The notes: generated by a model from the letters alone, not told the origin. Shown: positions 12,001 through 27,000, counted from the stretch's first letter. The stretch: DNA of 64,000 bases from Proteles cristata cristata (GCA_017311185.1 JAESUZ010003090.1:591323-655322), one strand, 5' to 3'. Translations and numbers: made by a program.

Positions 12001-15000
12001 TACAGGAAGAAGGGATGGCAGGGGAAGTTCTAGAAAGTAGAGTTACAGCTGCTCCTGGGCACTGTTGGTAGCAACATGACTCCTCTGAGCACGTGTCAGG
12101 AAGCCTCAGGCACCACCAAGAGGAACCCACCCAGGGGCCTTATTTCCAGACTATTCTGAGCAGTGGCATTCTGGTGGCTTTCTGCCTAAAAAGAAGGCAG
12201 TCTAATTATTGCCTAACCACACCCTCTCACCCTGCTTCCTCCTGTCCTTCCTGTCGAACAGTACTGCTCTTTTCAATAGTTCCTTACTGAAGCAAGGAGG
12301 TCCTAGGGCCGCTGGTTGCTTCCCTAAATCCTTTAAGAAACAGGAAAAGCCTGTGGGAAGGTATCTTCTGAGACCTACCAGGTGACCTCTGGGTTGACAA
12401 AGTCTGACTCACCCCTTGTTGTACGCTTCCTCCTCCATCCTGGCCTTGGTCTCTTGGTTAATCTCCTCCACACAGCTCAAAGTTTGCATGGGAGCAGAGG
12501 CTTCACAATCTGGGTCCCCATTTGTCTTTCCACTAGTGAGAAGAGGGAAGTACAGGATGTTCTTTCAGGGAACGACTGGGTGTCTGAACACCAAACCATG
12601 TCTTTGCTCTGATTCCTGATCAGAAGTGGGGAAACTAATTCTTGACTGAATTCATTTCAATCCACTACATTGAGACAAGATTTTATAAAGGTCCTAGCCC
12701 AAGAATTCTCCCTAGACCTGCAAACATCAAATGATGTACAGGTTCTTTTTCTTCATGCTCCCAAATCCACCTTTATTCCTACTCCAGAAGATGCTCACCT
12801 CCATAGGTAAGCCAAAATGTTCAGAGTTATTCCATTCCTGTAGACTATCATTGGTTCATTCATTTAAGTGTCTACTGAGTACTGACTAAGTCAGTTCTTA
12901 GTGTGCTGGAGATACATCAGATGATTTTTAAAAATGGTCTTTTTCAATGTGGAACTTAGCAGGTAAGAATGCCCAAAAGAGGAAGCAAAAAATAATATAG
13001 TTAATTATAAATTGTGGTAATTTTATGAAAGAAACAAACTCTGTGCAGTGCAGAAAACAAGGGGAGAATATGCTTCAACTGAGTGGTCAGAAAAGACTTC
13101 TCTGAGGTGATGTAGCTGAAGCACAGACCTGAAAGGTGAAAAGTCAGCTGTATCTGTAACAAAGGAGAGATCATCCTAGGGAGAGGTTGCAGGATATGTG
13201 CAGACCCTGAGACACAAAAGATGCAGAGATATTTGAGGAACTGAAAAGAGGCAATGAGGCTTTTGGACAAGATAAATTTTCAATGCCAGTGAAGTATCCA
13301 AGTGGAAATGTCAAGTAGGTAGTTGGCTATACCAAAATAAGTTGGAGAAGAACTCTAGAGGCTAGAGATACTGTTTGGTATCATCAGAATATAGATGACA
13401 GTTAAAGCCAGGGGAATGGATAAGATTGTCTAGGGAGACAGTATGAGGAAATATGAGAAGAGGACCCAGAATCAAGCCCTGTGCATCTCTGCCCTTAGCT
13501 CAGGCGGAGAAAGAACCTACAGAGGAGACTGAGCAGTAGCAGCCAGACAGGTAGGAGGAAACCAGGAGAGTTGTGAAGTTCTGGGAGCCAAGAGAGGAGA
13601 ACATGTTAAGGAGGAAGAGTTAAGTGTGTCACACATTCACTTCTGAGAGTCCACATCAGATGAGTCCAGAAAAAGTGATTATTAGATTTGATAATATGGA
13701 GGTCAAGAAGAGCTTTGGTGAAATGACAGAAGCCAAAGACAGATTGGAATGGTGTGAAAGAGGAAGATCTAGACAAAGTAATTTGGTTAGATAGGGGAGT
13801 AAAAGAGTGTTTTGTGGGGATACATAGCTGAAGAAGTGGGTTAAGGGATGAAAGCACATTTGGATTTGGAGTGAAATTATCTAGTAGAGGGAATGAGAGA
13901 AAGGGGATGACTAAAGGAACAAATTCTTTGAAAAGAGAGGTAGGGCAGATCTTAGAAAGATAGATACACTTTTTCTTGGTTATAACAAAGGGAGGAAGGA
14001 GATGAAGATGGTGAGTTGGGGATCTTGTGAAGGAAGAGGAGAGGGCTCTTATCCAGTAGTTTAAATTTTCTCTATAAAATGTAAGTAAGATAAGGTCATT
14101 TGCTCAGAGTGTGTGGCAGAGAGGCCTAGGAAGGTTTGAGAAGAGAGGAGAAGGTGTGAATGAATCATGTGAGAAGGAGGAAAACATGCTAGAAAATCAT
14201 AGTAGGATGGCTGGGCAGTGCTGGAAGTCCATTTGAAGTATGGGAGCATGAGTTTAAAGGAAGTTTCCTGGTGGTCATGCCTCCCTATAAATCCTGCAGC
14301 CCACCTATATGTCTGAAATCCCAGTGAGAGTCATGTTATGGAAGAGCCCTCAAACAAGACAGAACAGTGAGCTGAACTTTTTAGCCAGGACTCTGAAAGG
14401 CCGCAGCTGCTATTCTCCCCCCCACCTTTCAGATAGGCTTTATGAGTGAGCCTTATATTTTCTCATTCTTGGCATCAGTTTCCCAACTCTTAGTTTTCCT
14501 CAGACCTTGTAAAATTTACATTTCATCAGGCTAGAAACCAAAACCCATTGTGAACAAGAAAGATAACACTCTAAAAATATCAGCTAATCATAACATTTCT
14601 CCTTCTGCAAATTACATTATCCACTCCCTTCCATGTGACCTTTGCCTAATGTGCAGTTTCCTATTTGTGCAAATGGTTGGAACAGAGAAGAAAAACATAG
14701 TTACAGCCAAGGGGAGGGAAAGCAATTATTTTATGAAATGTATTTATATATTAGAAATGAAATATTGGTATCAGGCTCTTAATTTCTTTTATGTGCTGCT
14801 AGCAACCTAAGAGGTTAGTGACAAACATGTATGAAGGAGGATAGTGTAGTGTAGAGGAAAAGAACCTGCATGAGGCAAATGTGGGTTCAAATTCCAGCTC
14901 CAATATGTGCAAATTATTAACTCTTCCTGAACTTTAGATTCCTCAACTGTAAAATGAGGATAATATTATATACACCTGATGATACTAGTGTAGGAATTAG

Positions 15001-18000
15001 TGAAGAAATATAAGGAGACACCTGGCTCAGTCAGTTAAGCATCTGACTGTTTCAGCGCAGATCATAATCTCACCACTCGCAAGTTCAGGCCCTGCATTGG
15101 GCTCTGCACTGACACTGTGGAGCTTGCTTGGGATTCCCTCTCCCTCTCTCTCTGACCCTCTCCCACTCACTGTGTCTCTCTATCTCAAAAATAAATAAAC
15201 AGACATTAAAAAAAGAAATACAAGTAAATTTTTTGGAGTATGTTACTCAACAACTGATATTAATGTAATCATCATCATCACTATTAGTTATGTAACAAAT
15301 TTATTGGTAAATTTTGGGAGCACTCTGAGGTTCTTCCAAACCTGATCCATAAAAATATCCAAGCTGATATGGGGCGCCTGGGTGGCTTAGTCGGTTAAGT
15401 GTCCGACTTTCGCTTGGGTCATGATCTCGCGGTTTGTGGGTTCGAGCCCCGCGTCGGGCTCTGTGCTGACTGCCAGCTTGGAGCCTGGAGCCTGTTTTGG
15501 TCTGTGACTCCCTCTCTGACCCTCCCCTGCTCATGCTGTCTCTCTCTCTCTCTCTCTCCTAGAAATAAATAAAAATATTAAAAAAAAATATCCAAGCTGA
15601 TAAATACCAGGTGATTATTTATATCTTTAAGGGAAGGTTTGATTTATATTATGCTGACACTTTAGAATCAGAGGAACCCAAATTTTCACTGTCCTTACTC
15701 ACTGCTCTCTGGAGGCTAAATCTTTTCCCTGGTAGATCCAGGAAGCCCATTTCAGTGACCCTTTAACATATGGATCTTCTGTCCAAGGTCCAGCTGTCCC
15801 AGGTTGAGTTGATCACCCTGTCCAATTCAGCCCACCTTTAGGACCTTAGTTTTTAAGGTCCTATGCTTTTACATACATCCTCTCACTTGACCCTCCCAAT
15901 GACAAGATCTAACATTTATCTTATGTATCAGGCTGTATGTAAGATTTCACTTAAGATTCATGAATGACCCATGAGATAGGCAATACTGTTCTTAGTTTGA
16001 CTGCTGAGGAAACCAAGGCTCAGAGAACTTCATAATCAGCCCAAGATTACACAACCAGTGTGTGGTAAAGCTTGAATTTGACCTTGTGTAGCCTGATACC
16101 TCCCCATGATCTTGACTATGTTAATTTCTACCCATGCAGGGTATTATCCCATTTGTGAAATGAGAAACCCAAGCTCAGGATGATTAAATGACCTGTGTAA
16201 GTTCACATTATTGGTGGTTAGTGGGCCTGGCTGGAAGTGTCACCTTGGTCTTCTAAATTCATGTCAACATGCATGTCTAATAAAGAAACAGATCCCATTC
16301 ACAATTGGACAAAAACCCATAAAATACCTAGGCATAAACCTCACCAGAGATATAAAAGATCTGTATGATGAAAACTATAGAAAACTTATGAAGGAAATTG
16401 AAGAAGACACAAAGAAATGGAAAAACATTCCATGCTCATGGATTGGAAGAATAAATATTGTTAAAATGTCATTAGTACCCAAAGCAATCTACACATTCAA
16501 TGCAATCCCAATCAAAATGGCACCAGCATTCTTCTCAAAGCTAGAATAAACTATCCTAAAATTTGTATGGAACCACAAAAGACCTTGAATAGCCAAAGTA
16601 ATATTGAAGAAGAAAACCAAAATGGGAGGCATCACCATCCCAGACTTTAGCCTCTACTACAAAGCGGTCAATATCAAGACAGTATGGTATTGGTACAAAA
16701 GCAGACACATAGACCAATGGAAGAGAATTGAGAACTCAGAAGTGGACCCACAAGCATATGCCCAACTAATCTTTGACAAAGCGGGAAAGAGTATCCGATG
16801 GAAAAAAGACAGCCTCTTTAACAGATGGTGCTGGGAGAACTGGACAGCAACATGCAAAAGAATGAAACTAGACCACTTTATCACACCATACACAAAAATA
16901 AACTGCAAATGGATAAAGCACCTGAATGTGAAACAGGAAATCATCCAAACCCTAAAGGAGAAAGCAGGAAACAACCTCCTTGACCTCAACTGCAGCAATT
17001 TCTTACTTGACACATCCCCAAAGGCAAGGGAATCAAGAGCAAAAATGAACTATTGGGACCTCATCAAGATTAAAAGCTTCTGCACAGGTGTAGAGAGCAT
17101 AACAAGTCTTTAAAACTAACAAGAGACAGAAAGTTAACCAAAATGACAAAATGAAAGAGCTCTCCACCAAAGAAATTCAAAGAAGAATTGACAGTAATGA
17201 ACTGCTCAAAACAGATATAAGCAACATAACTGAACGAGATTTTAGAATAATAATCATAAAATTAATCACTGGGCTTGCAAAAAGCATAGAGGACATCAAA
17301 GAAACTATGGCTACAAACAACATGGAGAACAAAAATAGGCATGATGGATTAAAAAATGCGATAAATGAAATACATAATAAACTGGAGGTGTCCAACGCAC
17401 GGAATGAAGCTGAAAAGAGAATAAGTGATTTAGAAGACACCATTATAGAAAAACAAGAAGCTGACAAAAAAAGAGACAAACTGATCCAGGAACATGAAAG
17501 AAGAGTTCGAGAGCTCAGTGATACAGTCAAACACAACAATATCCATATCATAGGAATCCCAGAAGAGGAAGAGAGAGGGAAAGGTGCTGAAGGATCCTGG
17601 AACAAATTATAGCAGCGAACTTCCCCAACCTGGGGAAGGAAGTAAACGTTGAAATCCAAGAGGCACAGAGAACTCCCCTCAGACGTAATTTGAATCGATC
17701 TTCTGCATGACACATTATAGTGAAAATGGCAAAATATGAGAACAAAGAGAGAATTTTGAAAGCAGCTAGAGAGAAAAGGGCCCTAACATACAAAGGGAAA
17801 CTTATCAGAGTGGTGACAGACCTATCTACTGAAACTTGGCAGGCCAGAAAGAAATGGCAGGGGATCTTCAATGTGATGAACAGAAAAAATATGCAGCCAA
17901 GAATCCTCTATCCAGCAAGCCTGTCATTCAAAATAGAAGGAGAGATAAAAGTCTTTCCAAATAAACAAAATTTGAAAGATTTGTCACTACTAAGCCAGCC

Positions 18001-21000
18001 CTACAAGAAATCCTGAGGGGGACTCTCTGAGGGAAGTATTGCAAGGAACGAAGAAACCAGAGACACCACCACAAACATGAACCCCACAAAGGACACAATG
18101 ACTCTAAACCCACATATTTCAATAATAACACTGAATGTAAATGGGCTGAATGCTCCAATCAAAAGACATAGGGTAGTAGAATGGATAAAAAACCAAAATC
18201 CATCTATTTGCTGTCTACAAGAAACTCATTTTAGATCTGAGGACACCTTCAGATTGAAAGTAAGGGATGGAGAAATATATATCATGCTACTGGAAGTCAA
18301 AAGAAAGCTGGAGTAGCTATACTTATATCGGACAAACTGGACTTTAAATTAAAGACAATAACAAGGGATGAAGAAGGGCATTATATAATAATTACAGGGT
18401 CCATCCATCAGGAAGAACTAACAATTATAAATGTCTACGCACCAAATATGGGAGCACCTAAATATTTAAAACAATTAACCACAAACAGAAACAAGCTTAT
18501 AGATATGAATGTGCTAATAGTGGGGGACTTTAATACTCTGCTTACAGCAATGGATAGATCAACCAGACAGAAAATCACTAAAGAAACAATGGACTTAAAT
18601 GACACAATGGACCAGATGGATCTGACAGATATATTTAGAACTCTGCATCCTGAGGCCAAGGAATTCACTTTCTTCTCAAGTGCACATGGCACATTCTCTA
18701 AGATAGATCACATACTGGAACATAAAGGAGCCCTCAATAAATATAAAAGAATTGAGTCATACCATGCACACTTTCAGATTGTAATGCTTTGAAACTTGAA
18801 ATCAATCACAGGAAGAAGTCTGGAAAAATTCCAAAAACATGGAGGTTAAAGAACACCCTACTAAAGAATGAATGGGCCAATACGGCAATTAGAGAGTAAA
18901 TTTAAAAATATATGGAAACAAATGAAAATGAAAATACAACAATCCAAACGCTATGGGATGCGGCAAAGACAGTCCTAAGAGGAAAGTACATTGCACTCCA
19001 GGCCTATTTCAAGAAATTAGAGAAAGCGCAAGTGCAAAATCTAACAGCTTGCTTAAAGGAACTAGAGGCAGAGCAACAAGAGCACCCCAAACCCAGTAGA
19101 AGAGAAACAGTAAAAATCAGAGCAGAAATAAACAACATAGAGACCAAAGAAACAATTGAACAGATCCATGAAACCAAGAGTTGATTCTTTGAAAAAATAA
19201 ACAAAATTTATAAACCACTAGCCAGGCTTCTCATACAGAAAAAAGAGAGCACTCAATTAGACAGAATCATGAATGAAAATGGACTTATTACAACCAACCC
19301 CTCAGAAATACAAATAATTATCGGGGAATACTATGAAAAATTATATGCCAACAAATTGGACAACTTAGAAGAAATGGACAAATTCCTAAACACACACAGT
19401 CAGTACCAAAATTCACACGGGAAGAAATAGAAAATCTTGGGGCGCCTGGGTGGCTTAGTCGGTTAAGCGGCCGACTTTCGCTTAGGTCATGATCTTGTGG
19501 TTCGTGGGTTCGAGCCCCGCGTCGGGCTCTGTGCTGACTGCCAGCTCGGAGCCTGGAGCCTGTTTCAGAGTCTGTATCACCCTCTCTCTCTGACCCTCCC
19601 CTGCTCACGCTGTCTCTCTCTCTCTCTCTCCTAGAAATAAATAAAAAATATTTAAAAAAAAAAAAAAAGAAAAAGAAATAGAAAATCTGAACAGACCCAT
19701 AACTAGTGAAGAAATTGAATCAGTTATCAAACATTTCCCAACAAATAAGAGCCCTGGACCTGATGGCTACCCAGGGGAGTTCTACCACATTTAAAATGGA
19801 ATTAATACCCATTCTTCTTAAGCTATTCCAAAAAATAGAAATCGAAGGAAAACTCCCAGACTCATTTTATGAAGCCAGTATCACTCTGATTCCCAAGCCA
19901 GACAGAGATCCAGCAAAAAAAGAGAACTACAGGCCAATATCCTTGATGAATATGGATGCAAAAATCCTCAATAAGATCCTTGCAAATCGAATCCAGCAGC
20001 ATATAAAAAGAATCATCCACCAAGATCAAGTGGGATTCATTCCTGGGTTACAGGGCTAGTTCAATATTCGCAAATCAATCAACGTGATACATCATATCAA
20101 TAAAAGAAAAGATAAAAACCATATGATCCTGTCAATAGATGCAGAAAAGGCATTTGACAAAATACAGCATCCCTTCTTTTTTTTTATTATTTATTTATTT
20201 TTTTTATTTTTTACAAATAGTTTATTGTCAAATTAGTTTCCACATAACACCCAGTGCTCATCCCCACAAGTGCCCTCCTCCATACCCACCCCTCCTCCCC
20301 CCCACATCCACCAGTCCTCAGTTTTTGTCAGCATTCAAGAGTCTCTCATGGTTTGCCTCTCCCCCTTTCCCCACCATTTCCGCCCTTCTTCTCTCCATTG
20401 GTCCTCTGCTAAGCTCCTCCTAATCCTCCTATACGTGCACACATATGATATTTGTCTTTCTCTGCCTGACTTATTTCGCTCAGCATAACACCCTCAAGGT
20501 CCATCCATGTTGCTACATATGGCCAGATTTCATTGTTTCTCATTGCCATGTAGTATTCCCTGGTATAGATAAACCACATCTTGATCCATTCATCTGTTGA
20601 TGGACACTTAGGCTCTTTCCAGGTTTTAGCTATTGTGGAGAGTGCTGCTATGAACATTGGGGTACATGTGTTCCTATGCATCAACATTTCTGTATCCCTT
20701 GGGTAAATTCCTAGCAGTGCTGTTGCTGGGTCATAGGGGAGTTCTACTGTTAGTTTCCTGATGAACCTCCACACTGTTTTCCAGAGGGGCTGCATCAGTT
20801 TACATTCCCACCAACAGTGTAGGAGGGTGCCCATTTCTCCACATCCTCGCCAGCATCTAGAGTTCTCTGATTTGCTCATAGGGAAATACAAATCAAAACC
20901 ACACTGAGACACCATCTCACTCTGGTCAGAGTGGCTAAAATCAGCAAATCAGAGGATTCTAGATGCTGGCGAGGATGTGGAGAAACGGGCACCCTCCTAC

Positions 21001-24000
21001 ACTGTTGGTGGGCATGTAAACTGGTGCAGCCCCTCTGGAAAACAGTGTGGAGGTTCCTCAGAAAATTAACAATAGAACTCCCCTATGACCCAGCAACAGC
21101 ACTGCTAGGAATTTACCCAAGGGATACAGGAGTGCTGATGCATAGGAGCACATGTACCCCAATGTTCATAGCAGCGCTCTCAACAATAGCCAAAACATGG
21201 AAAGAGGCTAAGTGTCCATCAACTGATAAATAGATCAAGAAGATGTGGTTTGTCTATGCCATAGAATACTACATGACATTGAGAAAGAATGAAATCTGGC
21301 CATTTGTAGTAACATGGATGGAACTCGAGGGTGTTATGCAGAGTGAATTAAGTCAGGCAGAGAAAGGCAGATACCATATGTTATCACTTATCAATGTATC
21401 AGGAGAAATTTAAGAGAGGACCATGGGAAAGTGGAAGGGGAAAAATAGTTGGGGAGAGGGAGGGAGGCAAACCATTAGAGGCTCCTAAATGCTGAGAACA
21501 AACTGAGGGCTGCAGGGTTGAGGGAGAAGGGAAGGGGGATGATTGGCATGGAGGAGGGCACTTGTGGGTATGAGCACTGGATGTTATATGGAAACCAACT
21601 TGACAATAAACTATGAAAGAAAAATACATACATACATACATACATACATACAATACTGTAAATGTTAAAAAAAAAAAAAAAGATGCATTTCAACACCTCC
21701 TTGAGTCCTCCCTTTGAGTAGATGTCTTTTTCTGGGGCTCTGAGTGGTGTGTGAGGTTCCAGGATACCTGCTGAGTAAAGCTATTCTTGCCCTTAGGCTG
21801 GGCCATGGCTTAAGATGCTTCCCTTCTTTTAAAGGGTGCTTGTTTAGAAAGTGAGATGGGTTGGGAGAGCCTTTGTTTTAATACTGGAGGTTGGGTGGGA
21901 AGTAGGGGAAACACACAATATGTAAAATATTTGCTGTTATCTCTAGACTCCTAGACTGTGCTAATCATTCCTTAAATATCTTCTCTAACTACCTGGAGGT
22001 TTTTTGCTGTGTATAAGACTCAGATCAAATACCTTCTCCTCTGTGGAAGCTTTACCAGTGTTTTCACCTCTCCCGTATCTTCTGTTTAAAGTTTATCTCT
22101 CCTTCCTTCTATTTTCTTATTTCACCTCTGTTAAAGCATAACTCAGAAAGAGGGCATTTTTATGTTTTATATACATGTCCATCCTCCATATAACTGGGAT
22201 CACAGGGAGAGAGATTGCACTTGAGTTATAATGGTGCTTAACATACAGTAAGTGCCTTTAAGTGTTTGTTGAGTTACACTGGCTTCACTGTGGCTTATCC
22301 AATCTGCCTATTAATCTTGTAAAATGGTCAGATACTTTCTGTAAATGGCTATTTCCTGAGAACCCAGTGTTTGGTTTGAGCTGAAGGAATCTCTATTCAT
22401 GGCTGTAAACTTGGAGCTGAGCACAGCCTGTGCCCACCCTAGAGATTTCTGGACCAAACACTCATGGATCTTGGCATCTATTCTCAGCTTGAATTCTTGC
22501 ATGCTTTCTCTCTGGGATGATTCATTAAAATGAGGCTCATTGTTTTCTCATGTCCATCGGGTCAAAAATGTTTGTCATTGTGCTCAGTTCTCAGTAATGC
22601 AATGGGCTCTTTAGTCAAAATGTATTGTTTAACTGGGAGGTATGTGGTAAACAATATTTGAAAGTGACTGCAATTCTTTTCAGTGGACACATATTACCTT
22701 TTTAGGTTCAGTAATGTCTCTAAACCACTCCCATTGCTATGACCCCCTCAGAAAAGCCCAGCCCAGGGGAACTAAGCTAGAAGACCTTCCTTATTCCTGT
22801 TACTCTGTCCCAGATTCCTGGGGTACAATACTGGGTGATAGAGGGCCAGTTCATTCCACAATACTATCAGCAAAGGGGAGTTGTTTACTATACATATTTG
22901 ATGTCATACAGAGTCTTTAAGCAATTTACCCTGGATGCTTAAAAAAATGTAGAAAATGGTTATTTTAGAGATTATAGTGAAAATTCTTTAATATATCATT
23001 ATAATGACTCCTTTTATGAATCTAATGCCACACATCATTTACATCCATGACTTTACTAATCACTCAGTGAATTGCTCTGTGTATACTCTCTGCTCTCACC
23101 CCACACTACTCCATGGCCAGACAGTCACCAGGTCATTCACAATAGCTCACAAGGCTTCTTATAAAAATAGCCTTTAAATGCATCCTCTTGTCTCCCATCA
23201 CACTGAACTTCTTTCCATTCTTCTAGTTGGAGGATCTATTAAGAGCTTAAGAGCATGAGTTCTGCTATCTACTTAGGCAACTGATTTCTCTGAGTTTTAG
23301 TTGCCACATCTATAAAATAGGGATATTAATAGTATACCTACCTCATGGGTGTATTGTAAAGATTAAATGAGATCAATAATGTAAAGAAACTAGAATAGGA
23401 CTTGGCATAAAGTAAACATGCTGTAAATAATAATAGTAATTATCACCATCCTTATTATTATTCCTTGAGTACTCCCATTTCTCACCACAGAGCCTGGAAC
23501 TTTGTTAACCTCCAGTTCACTTGGTTTGAAGCCTTTAGGTTCACAGCCTTTCACTTTAAAAGGACATTCTTAGAGGAAACATTTTCTGAGTTTCCCCTCC
23601 CTCCACCTATATAAAATCTGGGTTAAGGAACTCATTTTGTGTTGTTGCCTTAACAATCTGTACTTTCTTATCGTATCACATTGTATTATAATGGGCTGTT
23701 TCCCATATGCCTTCCCCATTACACTGTGAGCTCCTGAGTGTATTCTAGATGTCTCGACCTTGTTGATTAATTGTTGAAGAATGACAGAATAAAAGTCTGT
23801 GAATAAATAGCTCTTCCTACTTGGGGAAATAACTGTGAGCTTTATTCTGTTTTCTGTTTTAATCTTTAAAATTAACTTTAAATATTGCCCTCTGTATCTT
23901 CCTCTAATTCTACAGATCCCTAGACCTTTGTTGAGTGAAGAACAGTTTACTATGAAGTGACTTATAATAGCAACCCTCAGAATTCTGCAATTAGCTCCTG

Positions 24001-27000
24001 GGTATTTGCTTGAGAGCTAGCTGCAGGTAATTTCATCATATTATTATCTTTCTTTCTTTCTTTCTTTCTTTTTTTTTTTTACAAATAGTTTATTGTCAAG
24101 TTGGTCATCTTATCATCTTTCACATGCTTAGTCCATTCTCTTTCTGCTTAGTTAGTTACTGTATATTTAGGAAAATGTGAAATCACTTTAAATCAAGCTC
24201 ATTGTAACAATCTAGAAAACAATGTGTATTAACTTAAATGCATTTTTTTGGTCTTTAACAATATGGAGAAGGTAGCTAGAATTGACTGTACTTGAGTTAG
24301 AATAGAAGATATGAGTTTTATTTTCATTCACAGATTGCCTCATTGTTAGCCTCTTGGCAATCTATTAATGTTTCCAGTTTTCATGGATTCAGATGGAAAT
24401 CATTTAGCACCTCTTATAAAGGTGCAGAGAAGCTATTGTTGGTCTTGAATCCCTCCTCTTTGAATATGTCCTCTCCTTTTTGTGGCCATCTTTATATTGC
24501 CAACAGCTACAGCATGGGTAATATATCATGGTGGTCTCTTTGGGTAGAAAAGGGTGAACTGTAGCCTATTACTGGGCTTATTGCTTCACTTGTCTCTATC
24601 CTCACCCTGTCCGTATCTCTCCTGGCTCTAAACCCTTGGAATCATGATGCCACTATTGATTCTCATTCATTGTCATTCTTGATTTGGGGCTGATGCTTTG
24701 CCGTCCTTAATTTTCATCTCACTTTCTCCTACCAAGGATAGCTCAGGTTCTTGATGATCTCCACTGCCTCAGATCAAAGCTCTCAGCTGGCCTGAGCAAT
24801 AGTTCTGCAAGTCTAGGTCCTGATCCATCATGATTAGAGTCTGTTTAAGAGTTAGGACATAGATCTTTTGCCTTGGTTAATTCAGTAGGCCAAGAATGGA
24901 GAGCCTTGTTTGTGGCTCTTCTGGAGAAGGGGTTCGTGTATCCAAAGGCAGGATTGGAAGGAAGAATTTTGTGTGCTTCTCACTCCGGGCATCAAGTGAC
25001 CATTGCTAGAGAGATTCAGAGATCATGGAGTAGACATTATGACTCTACAGAAACTTATCAAGTTTCCTTGGTTACTTCCATATGGTTGTTAGTTTGTCAT
25101 CTCTTTATAATTTCTTTGTAATGATCAAGAAGCCAAGGAAAGAAAGAAAGAAACAAAAATACTCTATGCAACATGAAGGAACTGTAAGCTTATACAGGGT
25201 AAGGTATCAAAGTGAGAAGTTCTTCCACAAGCTTCAAGCCTAAAATGGGATAGGTCATTATGGAGTGATAGATTGGTGGTTGCATATACTGAGAGGTGAG
25301 CAAAATAGTCTGAGTCTGGAGTGGGGAGCTTGAGAGGTTACCTATAATGAAAAGGGGCCCAACATAGACTTTCCTTGCCAGGTCAAGCAAAACAATTCTA
25401 ACAGCAATGAAAAATGAAGGGCTAAAGCTGTCTTAAGACAAAGAAGAAGGAAGAATAAAGGTGTATGTTATACCAAGTGAGAAAAGACACAAGGGGAAAA
25501 GTTCTGAGAGGTGACAGCTGTGATCCAGATGTTTCCTAGCAAGCAAATGAAAGAATTTGAAAAGCAAGTTATAAACTCTTCTGAGTGTGTAGAAACAGCC
25601 TTCCTTGCTCTGGCTGAGAATGAAAAGACCTGAAAATTGCATAGATGCCGAGAAAAATTAAGCAGAGCAGACACTATTCATTGCCAATCGAGTATTCACT
25701 CGCCTACCTACTTCCTAACAGCAGTGTGCTTTTGATCCGGAATTTACTGTTCTTCACAGAGCCATCTTGCTTCATGGGAAGCTGATCCTCTGTCCCCATC
25801 TCCAGGGCCATTTAAGCCCATGATAGCAATCCCATTCCCAAAGGCTGTGTTTGGTCTAGGAAGGGACCTTGTTCCAAATTTACTAAGGAAGACTTAAAAA
25901 AAGTTTCTGGGTTTGTTCATAAAAAAGAAGCATGAGGACAGATAGTCCTGTTCTAAATATTTCATGTCTGGATGGAATACCTGAAAATAAGTATTGCCAC
26001 AAGCTTGCTGATGAAGTCAACATACAAAGTGAGCAGAAGCAAGGAAATTGTAGAGGCTGAGAGGGGCCCTGCTGTACCGCACCTGGAAAAGATCTATCTC
26101 TGGACTTACTTTTAAAGCCCCTTTGAGTTGGGGCTTTCTTGTATCTGCAGCCCAAAGAATTCTAACCAAAAGAGGAGGTTTCCATATCCTCTGGGCTCTT
26201 CTGAGATTGAGGTACACTTGGACTCAGCTGTAGCATCTTCCTGGTCCAAATTGCAAACTGACTCTGACATCTCTGTGGGTCTCAGAGTGCCACTCAGTTC
26301 CCTCAGAACTTAATTTTCTTTTCATCATATTTTGGGAGTAAAGTATAGGAGGAAAGGTGAGTTAGGGAAAATTTCCTCAAAGATCCCCAAAGTTAAGAGG
26401 AAAATCAACAAACTTACTTTTCCAAAAGTGCAGGCAGTGCTGAAGTGACAGGTAGGTTGCCTTTCCCATTGGGTGATTCTGACTGAATGAAAAATAGGAG
26501 ACAGGCAATTGAAGATCAGCTAGGAAGGAAAAAGCTAGAGGTGCTAGGTCTCTGATAAAGCGGGGAAGGGGATGCTTCCATCCTACCTCTTTCCCCCTGC
26601 TTTCTAATCTGCATCAAGCCCAGCCATTGGGCTCCATTCCTTAGTGCCCCCTGAGGCCCATGCAACTTACACCTTTTCCTTTCCCTCTTCCAAGTTTCCG
26701 TGAGTGAATATTTTACATCTTGAGGCTCCCTTTGGGAGGGGAGCCATCAGTTCTTCTTAGACCATTGTTTACTGACTTGGACTAAAAACCAGCAGGGCTC
26801 CTATAAACACAGGCCCATTACTGCCCTGGAGATGTAGCTCCAAGCACAATCCTCAAGAGATCCCTGTTATTACTAAAACCCCAAGCCATCAGAAATGTCT
26901 TTATAATAAATTCCCTAGGACTACCACAGTTTTGTTTTAATGGATTTGGTTTAAGAAATGGTTTTCAATTCTGGCTGTACCTTAGAATCACCTGGGGGAG

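Larger units (their letters stand above)
21700..26417 (-). other. IRAG1 intron, mostly old repeats
   Basis: 4.7 kb with no exon signal that fits IRAG1. Holds a probable L2 relic (about 21975-22270), a MIR (23245-23430), another L2-like tail (about 23600-23800) and a tiny L1 end (24071-24103). The remainder is unassigned. Confidence 0.6.

Noticed and set aside
16211..20059. Several 90-178-codon frames as host genes
   Set aside because: All are fragments, or antisense shadows, of L1 ORF1 and ORF2.
20178..21660. Twin-priming inversion of a single L1
   Set aside because: Both arms contain the same 3' portion; twin priming gives adjacent non-overlapping segments.
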